A stretch of 64,000 nucleotides of DNA from Granulosicoccus sp963833195. GTDB taxonomy: Bacteria; Pseudomonadota; Gammaproteobacteria; Granulosicoccales; Granulosicoccaceae. The stretch covers positions 4,216,001 through 4,280,000 of the forward strand of contig CAWHXF010000027.1 in NCBI GenBank assembly GCA_963833195.1. The letters run 5' to 3'. Positions 11,459-19,156 of the stretch are shown one piece after another (positions within the stretch are counted from its first letter, which is position 1; the number at the start of each line of letters is the position of its first letter). The translations under genes were made by a program, and so were the position numbers. The notes under the pieces were generated by a model. That model saw nothing but the letters and a program-made list of their open reading frames with translations, had not been told where the DNA came from and did not search any database.

Positions 11459-11504
11459 CTGTCGGACCCGGTCACCCCGAAGAACCGGTGACCGGGTCCG
11501 ACAG
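11459..11504. terminator. Strong inverted repeat, probable (bidirectional) terminator
   Basis: An 18-bp perfect stem (11459-11476 with 11487-11504; arm CTGTCGGACCCGGTCACC) closes a 10-nt loop just after the threonate dehydrogenase gene. No T-run follows, so classical intrinsic termination is uncertain. A perfect long arm can also mark a REP-like element or an insertion scar next to the toxin-antitoxin pair. Confidence 0.7.
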
Positions 11505-11689
11505 CTTCGGAAATGCCCCCTCATCGGCGTGCGGTGCGGGAAGCTCGAGTGGGCGACCGCCCACCGCGCACCGCCCTGAAGTCGACGAAGCAAGATGCGG
11601 ACGGCACGTACCGCGGGAAGTGACTGCGTGCGCATGCAATGCAGGCGCGTGCTAGCATCCTTCGTTCGCAGCGTTCAAGAAGTCTTCGA

Positions 11690-11923
11690 ATGGGAAGTCT
11701 CAGCGTCAGGAAGATCGACGAGGAAACGCTGTCGCGCTTGAAGGTTCGGGCAGCCCGGAACGGCGTGTCGATGGAAGAAGAGGCGCGGCGGATCCTTCGC
11801 GAAGCCGTCAACGCGCCCGAGCGGCTCGGTGACCTGGCCGTGCAGCTGTTCGGTCGACACCACGGTATCGATCTCGAGCTACCGGAGCGGGCGCCGCACG
11901 ATCCGCCGAACCTTGTCGGGTGA
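11690..11923 (+). CDS. fitA: FitA-like ribbon-helix-helix antitoxin
   Basis: The 77-residue protein begins MGSLSVRKIDEETLSRLKVR, the ribbon-helix-helix DNA-binding segment of FitA-type antitoxins, followed by the helix VSMEEEARRILREAV. The C-terminal tail would wrap the toxin. In this family the antitoxin-toxin complex represses its own operon. An 8-bp palindrome TGCTAGCA at 11650-11657 upstream is a possible part of the operator. The stop overlaps the toxin start by 4 nt (GTGA), the standard arrangement. The local base composition is somewhat less GC-rich than the neighbours, as expected for a mobile module. Confidence 0.88.
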   Translation: MGSLSVRKIDEETLSRLKVRAARNGVSMEEEARRILREAVNAPERLGDLAVQLFGRHHGIDLELPERAPHDPPNLVG

Positions 11924-12345
11924 TCCTCCTCGACACGAACGTCGTCTCCGAAGTGATGAGAACGTCGCCGGCGCCGACGGTGCTCGCCTGGCTGAACGAG
12001 CAGCGTTCGGAGAGTCTGTTCGTACCGGCGATCACCATTGGCGAGATCGCGTACGGCCTGAGAATCCTGCCGGTCGGGAAGCGCCGGTCGGCGCTCGCCG
12101 ATCGGTTCGAGCGTTTCGTCGCGCTGGCGTTCGATGAACGCGTGCTCGCCTATGATGAATCCGCCGCCCGCGCCTACGGCGATTTGATGGGGGAGCGCAA
12201 GGAGTCGGGGCGGCCCATGAGCGTACCCGACGGGCAGATCGCCGCGATCGCCCGTTCCAGGCACCTGTCGGTGGCGACCCGGAACGTGTCCGATTTCGAG
12301 CGTTGCGGTATCGACGTCATCGACCCCTTCAACGAGCGTATCTGA
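11920..12345 (+). CDS. fitB: FitB/VapC-family PIN-domain toxin (putative ribonuclease)
   Basis: The 141-residue product is a PIN-domain protein, predicted to cut RNA with a Mg/Mn centre when not bound by its antitoxin. The start MILLDTNVVSEVMR gives the first catalytic Asp (LLDTN). Glu in TIGEIAYGLR and the Asp pair in VPDGQIAAIA and TRNVSDFERCGI complete the acidic quartet. The GTG start at 11920 overlaps the antitoxin stop, which implies translational coupling. It ends 21 bp before the convergent thioesterase gene. Confidence 0.9.
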   Translation: MILLDTNVVSEVMRTSPAPTVLAWLNEQRSESLFVPAITIGEIAYGLRILPVGKRRSALADRFERFVALAFDERVLAYDESAARAYGDLMGERKESGRPMSVPDGQIAAIARSRHLSVATRNVSDFERCGIDVIDPFNERI

Positions 12346-12366
12346 GTCGAGGCGCGGCCGAAGGGC

Positions 12367-13170
12367 TCACCCACCCGGCCCCGGCAACAACAGCAGCGTC
12401 TGCAGCGCCCGCCCGACCGTGCCGTGCGCATCGAACAACTGCGCGTCCGCGAGCCCGATGCCGTCCGGCTCCCAGCGTCCGACGGCGCGCGTGCCCAGCC
12501 ACTCGCCGATGGGGTCGCGGTGCAGCACCACGGTGAGGTCCACGTTCGCGAAGGTCGTCTGCGCGGGCTCGGCGTTCCGACCGAACGCGTTGCCGCAGTC
12601 GGCGAGCGGGCAGATGCGCTGGAAGGGCGAGGGCGTTTCGTGGGCCAGCAGCGGCACGGTGCGCAGCCACGCCGACGTCGGACCCGGCAGCCGGTCCTCG
12701 CCGCTCGGGTAGCGCGCTTCGACGCCCGCGCCGTTGAACGCGGGCAGACCGTGCAGCGTGTCGAGAATGGGGAAGCCCCCGTAGGACGCGTCCTCGGGCG
12801 AGCCGAGCGATTCGGTGCGCGTGGGCACCGGACGTTCGTCCTGGCGCGCGAGCAGCAGCGCCTCGGCGGTCGCCGCCACGCGGTCGTCGTCGCCGACGAT
12901 GCGCGCGGCGACGAGCGACACGGTGCGTCCGGCGCGCGTGAGCTCGGCCGCGACCCGAAAGCCCGCGTGCGGGATCGGCCGGGTCAGCGACACCGTCAGC
13001 CGCGTCAGTCGCTTGTCCGGCACGAGTCGCTCGGCGGCGCGTGCGAGCAGCCCCGTCGGTGGGCCGGCGTGGCAGTGGTCGGCGTGCCACGGGCCGCGCG
13101 CGTGGTCCGTCGGGACGAAACGCTCGGCGTCGCCCGGCGCGCCGTCGCTGGTGAAGAAGCTGCCTTCCAT
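12367..13170 (-). CDS. Acyl-CoA thioesterase-like double hotdog protein (4HBT_3/TesB-like)
   Basis: The 267-residue cytosolic protein looks like a double-hotdog thioesterase. The N-terminal part has HADHCHAGPPTGLLARAAERL, matching the GGPP/GPP-type helix start of this family. The middle contains strands of the first hotdog (RLTVSLTRPIPHAGFRVAAELTRAGRT, shown here in part only), and the C-terminal half ends with the second hotdog (TTFANVDLTVVLHR). The start at 13170 (MEGSFFTSDG) fits family length; an ATG at 13203 would add 11 residues and would touch the opposite strand's start region. The gene is divergent from the aldehyde dehydrogenase operon, so a shared promoter region is likely. The acyl-CoA substrate is unknown. 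Confidence 0.7.
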   Translation of the reverse strand: MEGSFFTSDGAPGDAERFVPTDHARGPWHADHCHAGPPTGLLARAAERLVPDKRLTRLTVSLTRPIPHAGFRVAAELTRAGRTVSLVAARIVGDDDRVAATAEALLLARQDERPVPTRTESLGSPEDASYGGFPILDTLHGLPAFNGAGVEARYPSGEDRLPGPTSAWLRTVPLLAHETPSPFQRICPLADCGNAFGRNAEPAQTTFANVDLTVVLHRDPIGEWLGTRAVGRWEPDGIGLADAQLFDAHGTVGRALQTLLLLPGPGG

Positions 13171-13249
13171 CGTCCGCCCGTTCGACCGTGACGGCACGAG
13201 CATGACACGGCGCTACCATGCCTCGACGCCCGTACCCTTCGAGCCGCGC

Positions 13250-14767
13250 ATGCCGACCGACCGGCCCATCGACTTGCCCATCGACTTGCCCATCGACCGG
13301 CCCATCGATCGGCCCATCGACTGGCCCTTCGACACCGACCCCGGCCACTGCCTGATCGGCGGCGAATGGGTGCCGGCCGGCTCCGGCCGCACGCTGCCGC
13401 TCGAGAACCCGTCGGACGGCAGCGCGCTCGCCGGGATCGCGGCCGGCGGTGTTGGGGACATCGATGCCGCCGTCGCCGCGGCACGCGAGGCGCTCGACGG
13501 CGACTGGGGCAGGGCGTCCGCGCTCGAGCGCGGGCGGCTGCTCGCGCGGCTCGGCGAGCTGGTGAGCGAGCACGGAGCAGCGCTCGCACGCCTGGAGGCG
13601 CTGGACGTCGGCAAGCCGCTGTCCCAGGCGAAGGCGGACGTGGTCGCGCTCGCGCGCTACTGCGAGTTCTACGCGGGCGCCGCCGACAAGGTGCACGGCG
13701 AGACGCTGCCCTACCTCGACGGCTACACGGTCTACACGCTGCGCGAGCCGCACGGCGTCACCGGCCACATCGTGCCGTGGAACTACCCCATGCAGATCGT
13801 CGGTCGATCGGTCGGGGCCGCGCTTGCGATGGGCAACGCCTGCGTGCTCAAGCCTGCCGAGGAGGCCTGCCTGACCGCGTTGGCCATCGGCGAGCTCGCC
13901 CGGCTCGCGGGTTTCCCCGCGGGCGCGCTGAACGTGGTGCCCGGGACGGGCAGCGATGCCGGCGCGGCGCTGTCCGCGCACCCCGGCGTGCAGCACGTGT
14001 CGTTCACCGGCTCGGTGGCTACCGGGGCGGCGGTGCAGAAGGCCGCCGGCGACAACGTGGTGCCCGTGACGCTGGAGCTCGGCGGCAAGTCCGCACAGCT
14101 CGTCTTCGACGACGCGGACCTCGATGCCGCGCTGCCGTTTCTGGTCAACGCGGGCATCCAGAACGCCGGCCAGACGTGTTCGGCGGGCTCGCGCATCCTC
14201 GTGCAGCGCGGCGTGTACGACGACGTCGTGCTACGACTGCAGCGGCGCTACGAGTCGCTCGTCGTCGGACCCGCCCTCGACGACCACGATGTCGGCCCGA
14301 TGATCTCGGCGCGTCAGCGGAAGATCGTGGAGGGCTACCTCGAGGCCGGCTCGGACCTGTCGGTGCTGGCGACGGGCCGTCTGGCGGACGGTGCGCCCGA
14401 GGGCGGGCACTGGGTGCTGCCGACGCTCTACGGCGACGTGCCGCCGGAGCATCGCCTGGCTCGGGAGGAGATCTTCGGCCCCGTGCAGGTAGTGATTCCC
14501 TTCGACGACGAGGAGGACGCCGTGCGCGTCGCGAACGCGACCGACTACGGGCTCGTGGCCGCGGTGTGGACGCGTGACGGTGCGCGCCAGTTCCGGCTGG
14601 CGAAACGGTTGCGCGCGGGTCAGGTGTTCGTCAACAACTACGGCGCCGGCGGCGGCGTCGAGCTGCCCTTCGGCGGCGTGGGCCGCTCCGGGCACGGGCG
14701 CGAGAAGGGCTTCGAGGCGCTGTACGGGTTCAGCCAGCTCAAGACCGTCGCGGTGCGCCACGGATGA
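13250..14767 (+). CDS. NAD(P)-dependent aldehyde dehydrogenase
   Basis: The 505-residue enzyme of the ALDH superfamily would oxidise an aldehyde to the acid in the cytosol. The general base Glu lies in TLELGGKSAQ and the nucleophile Cys in NAGQTCSAGSR. The cofactor loops VPWNYPMQIVG and FTGSVATGAAV and the C-terminal ELPFGGVGRSGHGREKG are intact. The N-terminus is odd: after MPTDR come six four-residue repeats of the form (R/L/W)P(I/F)D before the family begins at HCLIGGEWVPAG. ATG at 13250 is taken as the start; an in-frame ATG at 13202 would add 16 residues. It is translationally coupled (ATGA) to the SDR gene. Confidence 0.88.
   Translation: MPTDRPIDLPIDLPIDRPIDRPIDWPFDTDPGHCLIGGEWVPAGSGRTLPLENPSDGSALAGIAAGGVGDIDAAVAAAREALDGDWGRASALERGRLLARLGELVSEHGAALARLEALDVGKPLSQAKADVVALARYCEFYAGAADKVHGETLPYLDGYTVYTLREPHGVTGHIVPWNYPMQIVGRSVGAALAMGNACVLKPAEEACLTALAIGELARLAGFPAGALNVVPGTGSDAGAALSAHPGVQHVSFTGSVATGAAVQKAAGDNVVPVTLELGGKSAQLVFDDADLDAALPFLVNAGIQNAGQTCSAGSRILVQRGVYDDVVLRLQRRYESLVVGPALDDHDVGPMISARQRKIVEGYLEAGSDLSVLATGRLADGAPEGGHWVLPTLYGDVPPEHRLAREEIFGPVQVVIPFDDEEDAVRVANATDYGLVAAVWTRDGARQFRLAKRLRAGQVFVNNYGAGGGVELPFGGVGRSGHGREKGFEALYGFSQLKTVAVRHG
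13262..13333. repeat. In-frame 12-bp tandem repeat in the aldehyde dehydrogenase N-terminus
   Basis: Six consecutive 12-bp units of the type CGGCCCATCGAC encode a repeated X-Pro-Ile-Asp tetrapeptide. Differences between units are one or two bases, so the expansion is fairly recent. The unit length and copy number equal those of the non-coding array at 551-623, although the sequences differ. Confidence 0.85.
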
Positions 14768-15576
14768 GCGCTCCCGGACACCACAGGCTCGAAGGCAAGC
14801 GCGCGATCGTCACCGGTGCGGCGTCCGGCTTCGGCATGGGCATCGCCGCCAAGTTCGTCGCCGAAGGAGCGCGCGTCATCGTCGCCGACCGGCGCGGCGA
14901 GGCCGCCGTCGCGGTGGCCGATGCCATGGAATCGGCGCGCGAGTCGGGCGGGAAGCCGCATGCGAAGGCGGACCGGAAGCGCCGCGTACACGCCTGCACG
15001 GTCGACGTGGCGGTCGGGGACAGCGTGGCGGCGCTCGCGGCGTTCGCGCGCGATACCTTCGGCGAGCTCGACATCCTCGTCAACAACGCGGGCATCACGC
15101 ACCTGCCGGCGGCGATGGAGGAGATCTCCGAGGACGACTTCGATCGCGTGCTCGCGGTGAACGCGAAGTCGGTCTACCTGACCGCGCGTCACTTCGTGCC
15201 GGCCATGCGCGCGAGGGGCCGGGGCTGCATATTGAACGTCGCGTCCACGGCCGGCGTGAGCCCGCGCCCGCGGCTGTCCTGGTACAACGCCTCCAAGGGC
15301 TGGATGATCACCGCGACGAAGTCCATGGCGGTGGAGCTCGCGCCGTACGGCGTGCGCGTCAACGCGCTGAACCCCGTCGCGGGCGAGACCCCGTTGCTGA
15401 AGTCGTTCATGGGCGAGGACACGCCGGAGGTGCGCGCGAAGTTCCTCGCCACCATTCCCCTCGGGCGCTTCAGCACGCCCGAGGACATGGGCAACGCGGC
15501 CTGCTTCCTGTGCTCGGACGAAGCGTCCATGATCACCGGCGTCGCGCTGGAAGTGGACGGCGGTCGCTGCGTATGA
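14764..15576 (+). CDS. SDR-family oxidoreductase
   Basis: This 270-residue classical short-chain dehydrogenase uses NAD(P). The cofactor loop is TGAASGFGMG, the NNAG motif lies in ILVNNAGITH, and the catalytic set is Ser in NVASTAGV plus Tyr-x3-Lys in WYNASKGWM. The C-terminus DGGRCV is usual for FabG-like proteins. An insertion rich in Lys and Arg (ESGGKPHAKADRKRRVHA) between the second strand and the NNAG region is longer than in FabG. The gene sits between an aldehyde dehydrogenase and a P1 peptidase with 4-nt overlaps on both sides, so the three are expressed together. The likely role is oxidation of an alcohol to the aldehyde or ketone handled by its neighbour; the substrate is unknown. 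Confidence 0.88.
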   Translation: MSAPGHHRLEGKRAIVTGAASGFGMGIAAKFVAEGARVIVADRRGEAAVAVADAMESARESGGKPHAKADRKRRVHACTVDVAVGDSVAALAAFARDTFGELDILVNNAGITHLPAAMEEISEDDFDRVLAVNAKSVYLTARHFVPAMRARGRGCILNVASTAGVSPRPRLSWYNASKGWMITATKSMAVELAPYGVRVNALNPVAGETPLLKSFMGEDTPEVRAKFLATIPLGRFSTPEDMGNAACFLCSDEASMITGVALEVDGGRCV

Positions 15577-16661
15577 GTGCCTTTCGCGTCGGCGTGAGAA
15601 ATCTCGTGACCGACGTGCCCGGCATCCGCGTCGGAAACGCGAGCGACGAGCACGTCAAGTCCGGCACCACCGTGCTCACCGCCGACGTACCCTTCGTCGC
15701 GAGCGTCGACGTCATGGGCGGCGCGCCCGGTACGCGCGAGACGGACTGCCTGGCGCCCGACAAGCTCGTCGACGCGGTGGACGCCATCGTGCTGTCCGGC
15801 GGCTCGGCCTTCGGGCTGGAGGCCGCGGGCGGCGTGGCGCAGGCGCTGCGCGCCGCGGGGCGCGGCTACGCGGTGGGGCCGGTGCGCGTGCCCATCGTGC
15901 CGTGCGCCATCCTGTTCGATCTGCTCGGCGGCGGGGCGACCGATTGGGTCGATGCCCCTTGGCACGCGTTGGGGCGCGACGCGCTGGCCGCGGCCGCCGC
16001 CGAGTTCGAGCTCGGCTCGGTCGGGGCCGGTACCGGCGCCACGACCGCGAACCTGAAGGGCGGGCTCGGCTCGGCGTCGCTCGTGGTGCCGGGCGGTGCG
16101 ACGGTGGGGGCGCTGGTGGCCGCGAACCCGAACGGCTCGGCCGTGGATGCCGATACGGGCCGCTTCTGGGCGGCGCCCTTCGAGGTCGGCGGGGAGTTCG
16201 GGGCGCGCGGACCGGCCGCCCCGACGGACCCGCTGGCGTTGCCGGTGAATCGCAAGTACCCCGCCTGGCGCGCGCTGCCGGGCAACGCGGAGGCGCCGGA
16301 CGCGGGAAGCCCGGGACATACCACGCTCGCCATCGTCGCCACCGACTACCCGCTCGACAAGGCGGGGTGCAAGCGCCTGGCCGTGGCCGCGCAGGACGGC
16401 ATGGCTCGCGCGCTCGTGCCCGCGCACACGCCCATCGACGGTGACGTCGTTTTCGCGCTGTCCACAGGTGCTGCCTCGTCCGCAAAGCGCGCGGGTGCGT
16501 CCGCCGATGCCCTGATCGACACGGCGCAGGAGCGGCTGCTGCTCGGCCACGCCGCGGCGCTGTGCGTGGCGCGCGCCATCGCGCGGGCGGTGTACGAGGC
16601 GAGTCCCACGCGCCGCGATCCGTTGCCGACGTGGCGGGAGCGCTACGGTCCGGGCGCTTGA
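15573..16661 (+). CDS. P1-family (DmpA/NylC-like) self-processing N-terminal nucleophile hydrolase
   Basis: The 362-residue protein matches the S58/P1 peptidase family, which includes beta-peptidyl aminopeptidases and the nylon-oligomer hydrolase NylC. Hallmarks are VTDVPGIRVGNA at the start, VLSGGSAFGLEAAGGV, GTGATTANLKGG, and the TTLAIVATDYPL block near residue 250, where NylC-type proteins cut themselves to expose a Thr nucleophile. Here the residue before the Thr pair is His, not the Asn usual at the cleavage site. Both the sequence and its length (about 355 in NylC) fit. It is the third gene of a tightly coupled operon with the ALDH and SDR, which hints at breakdown of an amide or amino-alcohol compound; that is inference. 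Confidence 0.85.
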   Translation: MSAFRVGVRNLVTDVPGIRVGNASDEHVKSGTTVLTADVPFVASVDVMGGAPGTRETDCLAPDKLVDAVDAIVLSGGSAFGLEAAGGVAQALRAAGRGYAVGPVRVPIVPCAILFDLLGGGATDWVDAPWHALGRDALAAAAAEFELGSVGAGTGATTANLKGGLGSASLVVPGGATVGALVAANPNGSAVDADTGRFWAAPFEVGGEFGARGPAAPTDPLALPVNRKYPAWRALPGNAEAPDAGSPGHTTLAIVATDYPLDKAGCKRLAVAAQDGMARALVPAHTPIDGDVVFALSTGAASSAKRAGASADALIDTAQERLLLGHAAALCVARAIARAVYEASPTRRDPLPTWRERYGPGA

Positions 16662-16680
16662 GCCGACGAGCGCGCGCAGC

Positions 16681-17484
16681 TCAGGCGCCGCCGCTCAGGA
16701 ACGGCACGACGGCGTCCAGCACGCCTTGCGGGTTCTCCCAGTGCAACGCGTGCGCCGCGTCCGCGACGCTCCGCACGCGCACGTGCGGCAGGTCGCGGTA
16801 CGCGAGCCTCAGGCTGTCCGGCGTGGCCAGCAGATCCCGCTCGCCGGCCAGCGCCAGCACCGGGCAGCCGACCCGCTCGATCGCCGGCGGCTCGAGAAAG
16901 CTCGGCAGGCCGTCCGCCTGCAGCGCGAAGGCCTCGGCCGACTGCTTGTGCGCGTAACCCGTGGCGCCGACGACCATGGCGTCCAGCGTGGCGCGGCGTT
17001 CGAACAGCGACGGCGAGAACAGGAACTGGAACAGCAGCCGGAAGAAGTCCGCCTCGTCCGCGGTGCGGCGCAGCCGGGCGAGGGTGGTGAAGAGCTCCAC
17101 GCGCACGGGGGCGAGACTGGGCGCGGCCGCCATGGCGACCAGGCGCGACACCCGCTCCGGCGCGCGCGCCGCGAGCGCCCAGCCGAGCATCGCCCCCATC
17201 GAATGCCCGACGACCGCCGCTCGCTCGATTTCCAACGCGTCGAGCAGGGCCAGGGCATCGTCCACCATCGCATCGCGAGAGGTAGGCGACAGCGCGGGCA
17301 GGGTACGTCCCGTGCAGCGGTTGTCCGGCGCGATCAGGTCGAAGCGCGCGCCGAGCCCGTCGAACAGCGGCTGCCAGCTCGCCGAATCGCTCGCCATGCC
17401 GGCGAGCAGCAGCACGGGCGGCCCGGACGGGCTGCCCGTGCGCTCGTGATGCTGCTCGATGTCGCCGAGCTTCAGTGTGGGCAA
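16681..17484 (-). CDS. Alpha/beta hydrolase
   Basis: The 267-residue cytosolic hydrolase shows the nucleophile elbow VVGHSMGAM (Ser95), an oxyanion region LLLAGMASDS, the APDNRCTGRT segment typical of haloperoxidase/lipase-like members, an acid in LAGERDLLATP and the catalytic His in DAAHALHWENP. A helical cap lies around residues 125-195. The start is a TTG at 17484, and no better in-frame start is seen. It converges on the P1 peptidase gene with a 19-bp gap and is divergent from the TPR gene. The substrate cannot be deduced; esterase or 3-oxoadipate enol-lactonase-like activity is possible. Confidence 0.8.
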   Translation of the reverse strand: MPTLKLGDIEQHHERTGSPSGPPVLLLAGMASDSASWQPLFDGLGARFDLIAPDNRCTGRTLPALSPTSRDAMVDDALALLDALEIERAAVVGHSMGAMLGWALAARAPERVSRLVAMAAAPSLAPVRVELFTTLARLRRTADEADFFRLLFQFLFSPSLFERRATLDAMVVGATGYAHKQSAEAFALQADGLPSFLEPPAIERVGCPVLALAGERDLLATPDSLRLAYRDLPHVRVRSVADAAHALHWENPQGVLDAVVPFLSGGA

Positions 17485-17595
17485 GGTGCCGGGTTCGACG
17501 GGGTCGAAGAGGCGCCACTATAGCGGTGCCCCCGTCCGGGAACCTCCGCGGCGTCGCGGCGCTCCCACCACCATCGTCTCCATCGTGCGCCTGCC

Positions 17596-18939
17596 TTGAG
17601 CTCCGTCTCCCACCGCGACACCGCCGGCCCGGGGCTCGCCGATGCCTGGGGCGCTCCGGTCACGGGGCCCGCCGACGCGCTGCCGGGCATCGACGACTTC
17701 GTCGTCGGGTTCACGCGCTACGAGCCGCGCGCGGTGAACGTGCTGGAGACCGCCGAGCGCGAGCCGGACAGTGCGCTCGCGAACGTGTACGCGGGCATGC
17801 TGCACCTGTTCTCCGAGTCGCCGGCGGGCCCGGCGAACGCGGAACCCTGGCGAGCGCGCGCGGCGAAGGTGCGGGGTACCAACTCGCGCGAGCGCGGGCT
17901 GCTGGCGCTCCTGACCGCGTGGCAGGCGCACGAGCACGAGCGCACCATCGCCATCGCGCGCGACGTGCTGGCCGAGTGCCCGCAGGACCTGACGACGTTG
18001 AAGCTCGCGCAGTACCACGCGTTCAACCGCGGCGACGCGGCGACCATGCTGTCCCTGGCGCAGGCGGTGCGCGGGCCCAACGAGCAGCGCGCGGCGTGGC
18101 ACGCCATGCTGGCCTTCGGGCACGAGCAGCGGCACGAGCTCCACGCGGCGGAGTCCGCGGCCTGGCGTGCGCTAGAGCTCGATCCCGGCGAGCCCTGGGC
18201 GCATCACGCCATCGCGCACGTGCACCTCGGTCGCGGCACCCTCGACGACGGTCGGCGCTTTCTCGAGGCGCGCTCGCACCACTGGAGCGGCCTGAACAGC
18301 TTCATGTTCACGCACAACTGGTGGCACCTGGCGCTGTGCGAGATCGCCACCGGCCGGGCCGAGCGCGCGCTCGGACTCTACGACGAGCGCTGCTGGGGCG
18401 TGGAGCCCGGCTACAGCCAGGACCAGGTCGGCGCCGTATCGCTGCTGGCGCGGCTGGAGTGCGCGGGCGTCGACGTGGGGGAGCGTTGGCAGGCGCTGCG
18501 CCCGTACCTGGCGGCCCGCACGCTCGACGTCGAGCAGCCGTTCCTCTGCCTGCAGTATCTGTACGGGCTGGCGCGCGCCGGCGCGCCCGAGGCCGGCGAG
18601 CTGCTGGATCACGTGCGCCGTCAGGCCGTCGAGCCGACGGTCGCCGCGGACCGCGAGCTGTGGGAGCGCGTCGGTGTGCCCGTCGCCGAAGGGGTCGTGG
18701 CGCACGCGCGCGGCGACCACGTCGCCGCCGCCGAGGCCCTGTCGGTGCCGTGGGGCGAACGCGTGCGGCTAGGAGGCAGTCACGCGCAGCGCGACCTCTT
18801 CGAGCAGCTCCGACTGGACGCGCTGTGGCGCTCCGGACAACGCGAGGTTGCGCTCGGGGTCATGCGATCCCGGCTGCGGTTCGAGCCGGACAACCCGCTG
18901 CTGATCGCGCGCATCGCGCAGGCCGCCACCGGCCGCTGA
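17596..18939 (+). CDS. TPR protein of the TTC38-like family
   Basis: The 447-residue alpha-helical protein is built of tetratricopeptide-like helical pairs. The clearest lie around HAAESAAWRALELDPGEPWA and HAIAHVHLGRGTLDDG. The central block with HHWSGLNSFMFTHNWWHLAL resembles bacterial homologues of human TTC38, whose function is unknown. No signal peptide is seen. TTG at 17596 is the likely start. It stands alone between a divergent hydrolase and the secreted propeller gene, so it may act as a scaffold for an unknown partner. Confidence 0.75.
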   Translation: MSSVSHRDTAGPGLADAWGAPVTGPADALPGIDDFVVGFTRYEPRAVNVLETAEREPDSALANVYAGMLHLFSESPAGPANAEPWRARAAKVRGTNSRERGLLALLTAWQAHEHERTIAIARDVLAECPQDLTTLKLAQYHAFNRGDAATMLSLAQAVRGPNEQRAAWHAMLAFGHEQRHELHAAESAAWRALELDPGEPWAHHAIAHVHLGRGTLDDGRRFLEARSHHWSGLNSFMFTHNWWHLALCEIATGRAERALGLYDERCWGVEPGYSQDQVGAVSLLARLECAGVDVGERWQALRPYLAARTLDVEQPFLCLQYLYGLARAGAPEAGELLDHVRRQAVEPTVAADRELWERVGVPVAEGVVAHARGDHVAAAEALSVPWGERVRLGGSHAQRDLFEQLRLDALWRSGQREVALGVMRSRLRFEPDNPLLIARIAQAATGR

Positions 18940-19156
18940 GGTCTTCCGGAGCTCCTGCGGGGGCGAAGGCCGGCAGCTCCACCTCCTCGCGAAGTCGGTG
19001 CCGCGCGCGACCCGCAGGCCGCGCCCGTGCGATCGCAGGAGGACGTGTCGCGACAGTCCCCCCGACGTCGCGAGGATCGGAACTTGCATCGGAGGCGGCG
19101 AACAGGTGCGCGCGACCCGCGTGGCGCCGGCCCTCGACCCGGATCCTCCAACGCCC

